From Luzula sylvatica (taxonomy: Eukaryota > Streptophyta > Magnoliopsida > Poales > Juncaceae): a stretch of DNA of 64,000 nucleotides. This document shows, piece by piece, positions 36,525 to 49,570 of this stretch. The stretch is from positions 54,555,798 through 54,619,797 of the forward strand of contig OX326957.1 of the NCBI GenBank assembly GCA_946800325.1. Reading direction: 5' to 3'. Every line of letters starts with the position of its first letter. Position 1 is the first letter of the stretch. The translations under genes and the position numbers were made by a program. The notes under the pieces are model-generated. The model saw only the letters and a program-made list of their open reading frames with translations, had not been told where the DNA came from and did not search any database.

Positions 36525-37568
36525 TTACAATTGTAATAATCACATAACCAACCCTAAATAATTGTTTAGTAATCTTCCTCGGAATTTTATTTACAGTTGT
36601 TCGTCTTTGGGCCTTCTTTTCTTGAGTTTTTCCGACATTTTGTCACTTAAATATGTTGTTTTTTGTCAATGTAGTATTGTAATTTTTGGTATTATTGAAA
36701 GCACTGATATGCACCTCGATTTCGCACTTAGATTTTAATTACTTGTTGAAATTAAAATATTTGTTACAAAACGAACTGTTGAAATAAAAATTGTTGTTGA
36801 AATTAAATTAGGGACAATATTATTTTAATCCTAATTTTAATTTTCATTCAGTAATTATTTTTATTAACAATTATTTAACATTAAAATTAAATATTACAAT
36901 AATATTAATTTGTCAAGATATTTCCAAGAATATTGTTGTTGAAATTAATTTGACAAGAAAAACTATTCAGTAATTATTTTTATTAACAACTATTTAACAT
37001 TAAAATTAAATACTACAATAATATTAATTTGTCAATATATTTCCAAGAATATTTTTTATATCATATTTTTATTTAATTTTAGTTTTCTATGATAAAATAT
37101 ATATAATAAATAAAAGATTAAAATTATGTATATGACATATAGTTTTTTTAAATTAGTATATGTTAAAATATATCTATAGTGATTTTAAATTAATAAAATA
37201 ATACAAAAATATGTTTATTAAATTTAAAGATGAAAAATAAAGGGGTATTTTGGTAAAAAAAAATTATAATAACATGAAATATCTCTATAGGGGGTTAATT
37301 GAAAAGAAAACCTTGTATGTAGGTTTTATTTTTGGAGTTTCTCAAAAGTTAGGGTTTTTTTGTAAATTCAAGAAAATTTAGGAGGTTATTTGTAAATTTC
37401 CTTAAAAATATTAATTAGGAATAAAGAGCGCGTGATGATGAAATTTGGGGACAACGTGTAATTTTCCCAAAAAAATAAAAACAAATTACGGGACAGTCCT
37501 TTTCGGGAAGACGAGCAACCCAGCAATCTTCGGTTATATATACAGAAAACATTTTACAAGTGCATTAC

Positions 37569-37572
<4 letters not shown>

Positions 37573-37625
<53 letters not shown>
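37573..37625. repeat. (GA)n microsatellite in the copy 4 leader
   Basis: About 26 GA units run right up to the ATG at 37626. On RNA this would be a GA-rich 5' leader. Confidence 0.95.
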
Positions 37626-37629
<4 letters not shown>

Positions 37630-37778
37630 TATCTGTGAAACAACTTGGTTTGTTCTTGATGGTGCTAGGCATGTCCTTCATCATTGAAAACACCGGGAAG
37701 CCCTCTGCGAATGACGACTATAATATCTTCACTGTGTTTCTTGTGTTCGTCATAGGAGTTCGGCTCACGATGTTTTAG
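37626..37778 (+). pseudogene. Small membrane protein, family copy 4 (truncated)
   Basis: ATG 37626 opens 50 codons: a start like VSVKQLGLF, first hydrophobic segment LFLMVLGMSFII, a polar acidic link and a second segment FTVFLVFVIGVRLTMF, then TAG. The similarity to copy 2 ends at LTM, and the following bases are unrelated, so the FPMEG and RIDLLF tail is lost. An Arg replaces the Trp of GVW. It could encode a shorter protein, but truncation by mutation is likelier. Confidence 0.6.
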
Positions 37779-40700
37779 ATCATTCATTAGCATATACTCT
37801 CTTTATTGTTTGTTTATGTAGAAGTACGTATGTAATATGTTGTGATGTAATATATTTTTTAAGAGAAGATCAGTACGTATGTAATATGTTGGCGGAGTTC
37901 ATAAATAATTGTGATGTAATATATTTTTTAAGTTGTCTTCTTTCTTAATTTTTTTTGTTCGTTATTTAGTCCTAATACTCTGTTTCTAATGCACGAATAA
38001 AACTTTGTTTCATCTAAATTGTGTTTTCCCGCCGGATTCGAACTTACATTTTCTTTTTGAAAGAATTCTGCAACAATTCATTTTTTTACGGAGTGCGCAC
38101 ACAAATAAAATAGGAAAAGTCGTATGAACAAGAGCAGTGACGCATCACTGCGGCCAACTATAATATATCTGCCCAAATTACACTACAAAAAAATTGGCGG
38201 GGACAAAAAATAAAAAATTATACTGTTAAGTGTTATATAAAATATTTCGAAATACTAGCAATATACATTGTCGTACAAAAATTTTAGAGGGCGGTGACTT
38301 CTCCAGCCCCTATTAAGATCCGCTCATAAACAAAAAAAGGATTTATTTTTAGAGCCCATTCAATATGCCTCCCAGATTCCCTCACACATCCTCGAAGATT
38401 AGTGATTAATCACTTTTCTAATTAACAAAAAGAAACTCGATTAATAATTAATTATTATATAATTAAGATATATATGCTTAACAATTAATAATTAATATTT
38501 ATTAACTATTAATAAAATATCTTTGTGTTATTTAAGAAAGAAATTGGTTGTTAATTTCTCATATCGTCAATGTACGGGAAAAATTGAGAGAAAAGGTAAA
38601 ATTTTCTCATATTTTATGATACCAAAGAGAATGAATAAGGCAGTATTGGTCGCCAAGTACCGAGATTGTTTTATTGAAGACCGAAAGGCCATTTTATAAA
38701 GTGACCCTGAAAATCAATGACAATAACTAAGATTATTTTATTTTCCAATAATCCCCGTTACAAATATGTAACAGAAGAGGATGTAGCCAAGTACTAATAA
38801 CACATAATGCAATTGATGCTAATTCAATGGAGTTTCGGTTATTGCTATTTCAATTAATCTTCCTGAAATCTTATTAAGACTTGTTTTCCCCAATTTCAAT
38901 TAAGATTAGACGACTACACACAAAAAAAAAATTCAAAATAAAGATATTTCAAAATTATAGAAAAAGATGAGCTATCGAAATATTGGTATTTTGCTAACTT
39001 CTAATATCAGTAAATTAATACTGCGAATGCATATTCACTGCAGAGAGAAATCATAACTTTTGACGAAAACAAACGCTGCCAAATTTTATTTTCTCGAGAA
39101 TAACCTTCATATCAGTCGGACCCACATAAAATTCAATAATCAATTAAATATGAACTCATAACTTACAGCCGAAAAGCAGAAATTGATATATGAATTCGAT
39201 ACGTTATACGTATATTTTATTTAATATTATTTTAATATAATTATTATTTTAATAAAATTAATTATATACTTGAATAAATTATAAGAGAAATTTAAAATTT
39301 TGTTTTGTTTATTTCACTATCTTATAAGAAACGATAATTGAGTTGGAAAAATATTTTATATTTTTCATGTTGAACAAAATAAAGTAAAGAAATAATGTAA
39401 CGGTCGTGTCAGATCCGTATAGAATCATTTTCGAATCGTATCAAGTCGTATGAGAAACATATTTGTCACGCCCCGAAATCGAAACGCGGCTGCCGTATAC
39501 CATTAACTATAATTAACAATATACGAAGCACGTGTGTCCATTTGAGTTGTCCAAAATGTCATCCTAGCTTCGATTCCGCATCTATGATAAACCTACGCCA
39601 AAAATCCAAATGAATGGGTGAATTTTAAAGCTCAATAACCGGTTTTATAAATTGACGCATCTTCTCTATATAAATCGAATTTATTAAAAATATTAATCAT
39701 TGAAATAAATAATTATTATTCAAAAAATAATATTTGTAACATCTCAAAATTTACTTCTCATTTCAACGGTGCATTTATGATAATTGAATTTTTGGTCGCC
39801 CGTTAATATTCTCGGATTCACGCCACTAGATTTCCAACGTTGTACACACTCGGATACCACGTAAATTCGAATGGGCTGTCTAAGATCGCTGTTTAGGATG
39901 GCCAAAAAGTACTAATGCTTCCTTAAGTTCTTTCAACAAAATTAAAATACAATTATCCTCTTCATTTTACGTCACAACTCATTATAATTTAACATAATTA
40001 TATATATCTGAAAATTTATTATTCAAAATCATCAATTCAAAATAAATAAATAAAATCGATAGAAATAGAGAAATCTGGTTACCTTAAATATGATTACGAT
40101 ATGATCGATTAGCTATAAAATATTGTGTGGCTCAACAACAAACACCTGATTAATTCATCATGACTCTCAAAGGATCAAGAATAAAATGGATTGGAAGTAA
40201 CAAATATGAAAGAAATATTTCCCTCCTCTTTTTCTTATATCAAGTGTCCATGGAGAATGAATGAATGAATAGATATATACAATTAAGGATATTTAATGCA
40301 ACAAAGGAAAACGTATAATTATGCAATAATTCCTTTAATATTTTAGATTTATATATTTTCTAATTGGCGGTTTGTCACAATTGTGAAACAAAATTGGGCC
40401 ATTAGGGTTTCTTTTATTTGGATACTTTATTTAGAAAAGCTGTTAATGTGATATGATTAGGAACTACAAATATTCTTTTAAATTTTTGAATATATTATTA
40501 TATTATTATAAGAAAATAATTTAAGACATTGATTTTTATATAATACAAGTAATTAATATTGAATAATAAATATACCTAATTGTTTTTTTCGATGTGTTAC
40601 AAATATCGTATCGTATAAAAAAACAAATACTTTCGAATTTTAATATTTAAATAGTCCAATAGGTTATGTAACGTACAAGTGATGTATCCGATGCAAGTTT

Positions 40701-41030
40701 GGTTTTTTGAAGTATCCGCACATATAAGGTCGTCGCATGCGTTTGCGTATGCAGTATGCAGTATGGGTACAAAACGGGGGAGGGGCGTTGGATTGTAATA
40801 GATAAAAAGAAAGAAAATTAGTTTGACAAATTTTCTAGGTTAACACATCAATAAAAGAGCCAAAAATGTGAACCCAAAGTATGTTACGTTCACTATTAGG
40901 CAATTAAAATTTAGCACATGGTGCCAATGAATCCCACCTTGCCTTGCGTTCGGACATGCTCTAATTTTAATTAGTATAATTCTATACTTTTGCTCCTGGT
41001 TGAGCCACGTCACCAGAGGCCTTTTTGTAA
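37779..41030. other. AT-rich intergenic region, no gene supported
   Basis: About 3.2 kb with no ORF of substance. TGTCACGCCCCGAAATCG at 39464-39481 resembles the end of a reversed gypsy-type LTR, but no partner end or target duplication was found. Confidence 0.45.
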
Positions 41031-41039
41031 AAAAAAAAA

Positions 41040-41460
41040 ATAATTTACATTTTGATCCTTTTTTATTTACATTTTGGTTCTTTTTATTTCGAAAAATTAC
41101 ACTTTGGTCCTTTTTTTTTTTACATTTTTGTCCTCCAAGTTTAAAAAAATACATTTTGGTCCAGGGGCATCTTTGTAAGAAAATTTTTATTTTACAAATT
41201 GGTCCTTTTTTATTACATTTTGGTCCTTTTTAGTTGAAAAAACTATATTTTGGTCCTTTTTATTTTTGTTTTGGTCCTTTCAAGTTTAAAATATTACATT
41301 TTGGTACTTCATATTTACATCTTGATCCTCTTTTATTTACACATTTTAATTCAAAAAAAAAAAATTTAATTCACATTTTGGTCCTTTTTAATTTACATTT
41401 TGGTCCTTTTCAGTTTGAAAAATTACATTTCGGTCCTTCTCAGTTTGACAATTCCACAAC
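41040..41460 (+). repeat. Degenerate minisatellite of TACATTTTGGTCCTTTTTA units
   Basis: About ten to twelve imperfect copies of ACATTTTGGTCC followed by T-rich spacers. It lies within about 100 bp of a Helitron terminus and is probably Helitron interior. Confidence 0.7.
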
Positions 41461-41544
41461 ACCACACAAATCGAATCACTGGCCAATACAACGTTGTCGA
41501 AAAATAAATACAGAAAAAGCACAAATCATAAAAAAAAACAAATC

Positions 41545-41580
41545 AACGTGCCCCGCGCAATTGCGCGGGGTTATAGCTAG
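41545..41580 (+). mobile_element. Helitron 3' terminus (plus strand)
   Basis: A perfect 20-bp palindrome, CCCCGCGCAATTGCGCGGGG, at 41551-41570 is followed by TTATAG and CTAG at 41577-41580, then T. This meets the Helitron 3' end rule. It is the sister of the minus-strand end at 22139. The 5' end is not resolved. Confidence 0.75.
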
Positions 41581-42481
41581 TTTTATATAATTTCGATCTT
41601 GTTTGGATAAGAAATTACTTTGGCAAGTTTTGGCATCATAATTTGTTCCGTCTTTTGTCTCCTCTTTTTTCTTTTCGAAATTGTATCTTAAAAAAATAAA
41701 TCATGACATGCAACAAATATCTCAAATTAAGGAGACAATTTAAGTTTCTTGGATATTCACTTTTTCGAGTATACATGTACAAACTTTTGTTAATTTGTAT
41801 GATTTTAGCATGGGATGTTCTCTGTATTAGTTTGCAATTTTAAAACATTAAATTAGTTTGTACCTTACATTCATTAGGTCTAATTGTTGATTTATAATAT
41901 AATTTACCCACTCCATTATTTTATATTTATCTTTGAGCCTCCTCATAAACCCACATCATCATGTTTATCATGATTATTAACCATTAGATTGTGTGATTTG
42001 GCTTCATCATATGCATTAATATTATATTTGATCATTTAAGACATGCATTTTGTATGATTATATTTAAGTATTAATTTGAACAATTAGATGTAGTGATGTA
42101 GTTTCATCTCAATCATTAATTTTTTGTTAGATTTTTTGAAGATCATATTTTGTGTAGTAATTTATGTGTTATTATTTTACACTACGTTTTAAGCATTCTT
42201 AGAAAACCACATCATCCTACGTTAATGATGTGGCCTATTATTATTGGTTAGAATTGTATTATACCAATCTAATCAATTGTTTAACATTTCACATAAGATT
42301 ACATGATCAAATGTGAATGTAATGGAATATGAAAAGTTTATATATGAAACACTAATAATTTAATATGTAATATTATAAAACATTCAACATATATTAATAT
42401 TATTTTGAAAATTTAATTTATAAACCCATCAAATATATTCTTTTTATTTTTAATTTATTTTGACATCCATATTATCATAGT
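41581..42481. other. AT-rich spacer, nothing recognised
   Basis: Between the Helitron end and the CACTA end there are no ORFs, repeats or RNA genes that I can support. Confidence 0.5.
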
Positions 42482-42819
42482 CACTACAACATTTCTGCCT
42501 TTGGGACAGGGAAATACCGTCCCAATAAGCCCTTAAACCGTCCCAATAAGATTTTTGGGACGGTGGACCGTCCCAAACACGTCGTACCAAACAGGGGCGT
42601 ACGAAACTGGGACGGGCCGTCCCAAAAAGCTTGTTGGGACGGTTTTTGTTTGGGACGGGCAGTCCCTATAGATGCATGATGTGACAACACACAGGCAAGT
42701 ACTCATGACAGTTGTTTTGGTACGGCCTGTCCCTATATCCTGTTGGGACGGCCAGAGTGATGGGACGGCCTGTACCAATAGCACTATCATTAATGGGATG
42801 GCCTGTCCCAAATTGCTAA

Positions 42820-43170
42820 TTAATATTTATTATATATTGCTGATTAATAAAAATATATAATAATAATAATATTATTATATATATTATTATTTGTTATTGT
42901 TATATATATTATTATTTATATTTATTAATATTGCTGATTATTATATATATTTATTATTTATTATTATATAAAAATATTATTATTATTATTTATATTTATT
43001 AATATTGCTGATTATTATATATATTTATTATTATATAAAAATATTATTATTATTTATATTTATTAATATTGCTGATTATTATATATATATTTATTATTTA
43101 TTATATCATAATACTATTTATTATTATATAAAAATATTATTATTATTTATATTTATTAATATAGCTAATT
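42820..43170. repeat. A/T minisatellite inside the CACTA element
   Basis: Units of about 64-74 bp with ATTGCTGATTATTATATATA recur near 42933, 43007 and 43071, with degenerate copies on either side. Confidence 0.7.
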
Positions 43171-43349
43171 GAATATATAATTAAATATAATTATATAATC
43201 AAATAATCAAATAAAACAAATTAGAAAGATATAAACGCACGCAAAAATTCAAACACACATAAAAAAACACACGAACAAATCCAAAGTCGCACTACAACCC
43301 AATCCTACGACATAAACAATAGCACAAATACAACACACATACACGCAAA

Positions 43350-43824
43350 CAATCAAATCCGACAACACAAACATTCTTCACAAATACAACACAAACACAC
43401 AAACAACCATGAACCATCTGAAACAATCGACATTACCGAAGATTCCGTATCTCGAAAACCTTTCCATAACGGACGTTCCGATTCTCGAAGCATCTCGAAG
43501 AAACGAGCAGCTTCCGGGTAGGTTGTTCGGTAGCATTCCAATCAAAAGAAGGACCGGCAACATCATGAACCATCTATTCCATTGGATTGAGAGTTCTCGG
43601 AGAAAATGTCGTACTTGCACGTGATTATGTCGACTCGCCATGTCTTGTCCAAACGAAATAGTTCGGAATAAAACCATGTCTACAAAGATGTATCACGATG
43701 TCGTAACGAGAAAGAAAGGTACCATTCTGACGATCTGCGCACAGACAACGTACGCATTCAGTACCATCCCTATCTTTTTTGATATTGACAGATCGGGAAA
43801 AAATTGTTTCTTGAAATCCCATCA
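43350..43824 (-). pseudogene. CACTA transposase N-terminal part, segment 2
   Basis: Minus-strand frames show CVRC, then FLSRYDIVIHL and GFIPNYFVWTRHGES, the transposase-associated N-terminal motif of CACTA TnpD proteins, followed by MVHDVAGPSFDWN and, after a frameshift, PEAARFFEMLRESERPLWKG, also typical of that family. The conserved Cys and His look like a zinc-binding module. A TAA after HGEST and the frameshift break it, and the catalytic part is absent. Segment 1 with the start codon is at 51845-51922. Confidence 0.8.
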
Positions 43825-44920
43825 TGAAGGAAATATAGTTTTGGATCATCGCTAAAATGGTACGTAGGACAAACGAACGTACGCGTTCCTGGGCATACGA
43901 AACAGATTAGTAAAACTGGTATAACTTTCAGTAGGAAACTCCGATTTGAATGGTTCAAATTGGTTTAGTTAGATAATGAGATTATCTAGAACTTTCGTGT
44001 TGTAATATATTTCATTTGAGCGAAGTATCAGTGTCGTTCTAATGGAATACCGAAAGGGTGCGACAGTTTGACATATAGTCAGTAAAACGACCGTAACTTT
44101 CGGGTCCGAACTCCAATTGGACTGGTCCAAATTGGGTTGGAAAGATAATAAGATTATCTACAACTTTCGTGTCAGTTGATTTTCTGTCAGAGAAATTTAC
44201 TATTTTTCATTCTGACAGATTACTGAAAGGGTGTATGCAGTTTTCTGTTTGAAAAGGTGTATAGAATATATACATACCTTTTGGCCCATCCTTATCCTAT
44301 GGAAGATATATAGGATGTTTCTCTCTCTCTCTCTCTCATTAGGGGAACAAGATAAGTTCAACCAGGACATTAATGGAGTTAATCCATAATTTACTCAGAA
44401 ATTAAGAGACTCTAATCACTTGATGAAAGATTGCGAAGAGATTGAGAGAAAGAGAAAAGAGGAGAAAAGAGTTTTCTCCGTCTAGAGAATCGAAATGCAA
44501 TCATGCAAGTTCGCCGGTGCATCGTCTAGGTAGGTGCATCCGCGACCGAGGTGTTACGACTCACAGTGGATACGGGTAGAGGAGCGACATCTGTGGCTCT
44601 TCGTTGTGATCAAACCGGAGAAGTAATCGAGTAACGGGCTGTGGAAGCATGCGGGCATGGAACGCACGAAGACAACCCAAGACGTGTCAAGACGGTGGGA
44701 GACGTGCGGTATGGGACGTACGGGCTAGTCACCAACGTGACACCGAAAGAAGAGAAGGACGAGAGCGATCAACCCGTCGTGCGTGATCAATTTCACGCTG
44801 GTAATCGTCTATCCTAATGTGCATCGTACCCTCGATATCGACGCGTGATCTTGGATTATGGAAACCGGACCGGGCCTTCATATCCGCTGCGCGGGCCCGG
44901 GGTCGGGCTAATTCCCAACA
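43825..44920 (+). repeat. 5' LTR of copy C (subtype 1)
   Basis: 1096 bp, bordered by the target duplication on the left and by the primer site TGGTATCAGAGC at 44922 on the right. A CT run near 44315-44338 is longer than in the 3' LTR. Confidence 0.93.
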
Positions 44921-45179
44921 GTGGTATCAGAGCGATCGCTGAGATTCGAGGGTCGAATCATAGTCGTATATTCGATATACGCACGGGTTATCAAAGTTCG
45001 TACCCGTTTGCATGATGTTACATATAAAAAATGTCAAATTCCGTTAAAATCACAAGTGAAATTCACTAGAGATCGATCAAAAGTTGATTGAGAGTATTTA
45101 TGAATGATCGTGAAAAGTTTTCATCATTGATCGCTTCGAAAACGGGCGAAAAACGGCACGAAAACAGGGTTTTCTGCGT

Positions 45180-45324
45180 CCCCAGGGGCCAGTTCGTTCG
45201 AACTGAGTGGGAAGTTCGTTCCGAACGAACCGGGGCTGCGGGGATGCGACCGGGGGCCTTAAAAGATGGGTTTAGGTTCGTTCGAACGAACTCCAGTTCG
45301 TTGGAACGAACTGCCCCCTGGTTG
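45180..45324 (+). repeat. Variable leader cassette, GTTCG/CGAAC palindrome version
   Basis: The block is enclosed by an inverted repeat with one mismatch in 17 bp (45182-45198 with 45305-45321). Inside are GTTCGTTCGAACGAAC (45276-45291, a perfect palindrome), a near copy with one extra C at 45214-45230, and AGTTCGTTGGAACGAACT at 45295-45312 (8-bp arms, GG centre). Confidence 0.8.
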
Positions 45325-45607
45325 GCGGAATGCTGTTTTTGTTTTCGCGATAACTTTGGCTACGAAACTCGGAATTTTGAGTTCTTTATATCGATTTGAT
45401 CGGCATCAATCATACTAACATATAATTAGATAATTATTTAGAATAATTAGACTCCCAAATAAAATCATATGCATATTGAAAATCTTGTGATAGTGATATA
45501 ATATGATTATGTCACGAATTTAGAAACATGCAATGGCATGATCCCTCATAATATTTAAGTCATGGAAATGCCTTTCATATCCACAACCATCGAGATTGAT
45601 ATGACAT

Positions 45608-45642
45608 AGTGCGTGGTTTCAGGCCATAGTCGGGCACGTATT
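45608..45642 (+). promoter_or_regulatory. Leader stem-loop 1, copy C
   Basis: AGTGCGTG pairs with CACGTATT (with G-U pairs) around a loop containing TTTCAGGCCATAGTCGGG. Confidence 0.5.
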
Positions 45643-45681
45643 ATTGTATATATTGATGCGGGTGGTAAGCGTTAATTGGGG

Positions 45682-45718
45682 ACTCACGTGATTTCAGGCC
45701 ATAGTCGGGCACGTGAGT
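45682..45718 (+). promoter_or_regulatory. Leader stem-loop 2, copy C
   Basis: ACTCACGTG pairs perfectly with CACGTGAGT around a 19-base loop containing GGCCATAGTCGGG. Confidence 0.6.
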
Positions 45719-45911
45719 AGTTCGATTGAACGATACGTTGGATATGGTTGTGACTTGACTGTCCAAGCCAATCAGATTGGAGTTCGGGGCATAGATAGAA
45801 TGCACACACGGAACTGGGATTGTATATGATACGATCCATCACCGAAATTCTATAAAGGAAAGAGAGTCGTATTGGATACGATTGGATATAATCCTACCTA
45901 AAATATCGAGA

Positions 45912-45942
45912 TCTCATTTGTCGGGCATAGTCACTTATGGGA
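45912..45942 (+). promoter_or_regulatory. Leader stem-loop 3, copy C
   Basis: TCTCAT pairs with ATGGGA (one G-U) around a loop with GGGCATAGTCACTT. Confidence 0.45.
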
Positions 45943-46101
45943 GGATCGTAAAATATGGATCTCGAATGTTATGGACTTGGAGTCCCGTATTGGTATGAGG
46001 GTTACTGATTCGATAAAATAACATTGTCATATATTCATCATATAAGCATATAGATTAAGTACGCACGGTTAGGAGTTAATCTTCATCATCCGTTTAGAAT
46101 T

Positions 46102-49100
46102 ATGTTTTCAAGCAACACCAAATATATCGATGAGATCGATATGATAGATGGCTTTTGGGCCGGAATTACCGTTATTAACCTTGATAGTCAAAGAATAGTT
46201 CTTAGACTTAAAGGAACGTGTTGGACACGGAAATGGTAGATTCGGGGCTCGAGGCTTTGGCTTTAGAGAAAGCCGGGTTCGATAAACTTTAAGAAGAAAT
46301 CGAACGATATTACGTGCCTTGTGGTGGCATGTATAGACGCATATTTCTCAAAATTGTTTTGAGAATTCGGGTGTATATGAAAGTAAAACACAACGCTCAT
46401 GAAATAGTTTCAAGAGCTAGAGAGCGTTGAATGGTTCGATGCGGCTCAAAGAGTAGGTTAATTTTGAGACGCCTTATGGGTCTTTGATTAACACTCGTGT
46501 GTTGATGGTACGAGATTTGATCGTCGTGACCGAATATCATATGCATTCGATAGATAAGTCGATCCCGAAATTGCATGAGATGCGATTTAAATTTGAATTG
46601 GAGATGCTCGGAGTATCCGAGGAATCCAATGCATATAGATGCGTGGATGTCCTTGTAATTCAAAAGCGGGATCGAAAGAAATGTATGTCTAAGGGTATTT
46701 TGGGAAAATGTTTTCCAAAATGGAGAGTTCGGACAAAGAGTTGTCCAAACTAATGACTCAAAGAATGGTGAAATCTGAGGAGGATTAAACCAAGAGGTTG
46801 ATTGCTTCTTTTGGCATTGCCGTCTTGGCCATATAAACGAGATTCGCGTATCTAGATTCCATATGATGGATTGCTAGAATCATTCGAATTAGATTCGATT
46901 GATTAATGTGATACTTATTTATTAGGCAAGACGACAAAGGGCATCATTCTCCAATGGTTGGAGAAAGATCCAACGAATTATTGGAACTTACATTCACATG
47001 TAGATGATCCGATAAGTTCCGAGGCAAGATGAGGCTATCAGTATGTTGTTATGTTTATGGACGGTTAAAGTAGATATGGAAATATCTATTTAATGCGTGC
47101 CGAAACGGAGACTTTTGAAAGGTTCAAAGAGTTTCAAAAACGAAATACGAAATCAACTAAGCAAGAAAATCAAAGCTTTTCGATAGGATCGAGAAGGCGA
47201 GTATTTGAGCTAAACCTTTCGATAGGATCGAAGAGGCGATATTTGAGTTATGAATATTGATGATCATTTATGATTGTGGAATCGTTTCACGATTGCCTTT
47301 ATTCGGAACATTGAGATGTGTCCGAAAAGAGGAAATGAACGCATGTTGGACATGGTTCGATAAATGATAAGTCAATAGGATCTCCCAAAAATGTTTTGGG
47401 GATACGCCCTTGAGACAGCGGCACTAATGAATGGTTGCATATAAGATATGGACCATAATCCTTCTAATCGGTACAAAAGACGCCATATGAGATATGGATC
47501 AGAATGGTTCCGAAGTTGTCACTTGTACAGATTTGAGGATGTGAGTGCATTTCGAAATTTGTTTCGGTTAAACTCAATCCCAAATTTGGAAATTGTTCGT
47601 TTATCCTGAAGGAAACTAAAGGGTATTAGTTCTAACGTCCCGACGAAAATGAGATTTTCGTGGCTCGAAGAGATGCCTTCTTGGAGGAGGACCAGATGCG
47701 CACAAGTTTGGAACTTGGTGCCATTTATCTCTATGCGGGCTAGTGGGAGTAGAATAAATCTCGAAAGAGTTCGAGATTTGAAAATGAACATTGTACCGAT
47801 GAAAGTTGACATGGCTTCATCAAGAGTTGATGAACGCAAGTCGAACACACAAAGGAATTTTTCATAGATCAAGTAGGCTATATCATAAGCCGGTAAATAC
47901 GGATTTATCGAGGCTAATGATGATAGATCGAAATCATATGATGATTTGATATCCTACAAGGATGCTATGAAAAGTTGATTCCACATGACATTGTGTCATG
48001 AAATCTGAGATTCGATCCATGTAAATTATCAAGTTCAGAACTTGATTTCATTACTTTCTGGGTTAGACCCGTGAAATGTGAGTGGGTTTTTCAAGATGAA
48101 GAACCTACATGGATAGGAATACGCATATATGTAAAGCGAGGCTTTTTACGAAGAGTTTCATGCAATTCATAGTCGGACTACGAAGAAACGTTTTCGCATG
48201 TTGCCATGCTTTCCCATTCTCGAAATTCTGCTTGCCATAATCGCATATTATAACTATATGATGTGGCAAGATGGATGTCGAAACCGAATTTCTTAACATA
48301 AATTTTATTAAAGGGTGTGTACTTGACACAACCTTACGGTTTTGTCGATTCATAAAAATCGGGAATAGGATATGCACGCTTTAACTATACATATGATGGA
48401 TTAAAGAATGCTTCTCGGAATTGAAATATTCGTTTTGACGAAGTTATAAACAGTTATAACATTGTCGGAACAAATGGAAACTTTGTGTACACATGAAGGT
48501 TAGTGGGAGCCGCGTTATATTTCTTGTAACGACAAATGATTTAGGCGAGACTGCTTATGAAATAAGCGTGAAGATCTATAGGATAGATCTGAGAAGTTCC
48601 TCGTTCTATGTTATAGCACATATATCGACGTATTGTTGAAAATGGTTTTCAACCTATTACTCCTTGGCGGAGTTAAATAGAAATGTCGAATGACAGAAAT
48701 TTTCAATGGCTCGATGTGAGACATCAAGCAGCGCGAAAAGTAATAATATGATGCCTTACATTTTGATGTTAGGATCTATTATATATGTCATGATATGTAT
48801 GTGGCTATATGTCGTACAAATAAAGCGTCTAATTCACTGTCAATAAAATCCATGGGAATCACATGAGTTTGAATGTAATTCGATTACATGAGACTAACTC
48901 TTGTGAATGTATAATGGTTATACAAATATATACATAATGGTTATGTATATTTAAACCCATCGGGATTTGTATTGATAGAGGTGAAGTTTATCCTTGAATA
49001 CTTTGCGAAATGAATTCAGGATTTTTATCCATAATGGTGTGGAGGACGTGTTGGTTATAAAGAGTTATAACAACAACAGTTTCCAAAGATTAAGCACGTC

Positions 49101-49570
49101 CAAATATGTAGCACGACTTTCGATCACAAAGTGTGTACATGTTTTGCTTAAATGAAAACATGGTTATGTGGAAAGGTTCCACAAGACCAATAGTTTATGA
49201 TTATATTTACGGAGGCGAGTATATTGCGGTTATTAATCGCAAAAGGAAGTGGTATGGATCAAGGATACATGACCAAACTCTAGTAGTCACGAGTTATCGG
49301 ATTTATGGTTGTTTATGGCGTGAAACGCAATAGTACAAGCCAAAAATGCCGAGGTCACAACCACTTCTAGCCAATACTCAGAAAATTTCATTTGATCCAT
49401 GAAATTTTGTGAAAAGATGTGATCATAGGTATTGGAAATGTTCCAATCCTGATGATGATTAACACTAGCGGGAACGTGCGGACCCGTTTACAAAACCGCT
49501 CTCTCTAGTCGCGCGTGACTGACAAGCGATGATTATGGGTATGGAGATACCTAGAGGAGGAAGAAGAGAG
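46102..49570 (+). pseudogene. Degenerate, internally deleted gag-pol of copy C
   Basis: The ATG at 46102 matches the gag start of the readable copy. The distance to the WHCRLGH relic near 46815 is about 702 bp, against 700 in copy B and 1309 in the readable copy, so zinc knuckle and protease were lost in a common ancestor. The tail of the Gag relic reads into KCMSKGILGKCFPK just before the joint. Integrase, RT and RNase H relics follow in order, all with stops; YIYGGEYIAVINRKRKW at about 49195-49250 lies over the RNase H region. No functional product is expected. Confidence 0.8.

Larger units (their letters stand above)
42482..43824 (-). mobile_element. CACTA (En/Spm-type) transposon, left part
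   Basis: The terminus CACTACAAC at 42482 is followed by many subterminal repeats of GGGACGG and its complement CCGTCCC (to about 42810), the hallmark of plant CACTA elements. A transposase relic lies on the minus strand from 43350. The element continues on the far side of the inserted copia at 51845. Its other terminus was not found. Confidence 0.8.
44934..46101 (+). other. Leader of copy C
   Basis: Homologous to the leaders of copies B and D. It includes the palindromic cassette at 45180-45324 and stem-loops at 45608-45642, 45682-45718 and 45912-45942. Confidence 0.75.

Noticed and set aside
39464..40601. A reversed gypsy LTR starting TGTCACGCCCCGAAATCG
   Set aside because: Only one end looks right; the candidate other end (near GATGTGTTACA) has no matching target duplication and there is no internal region.
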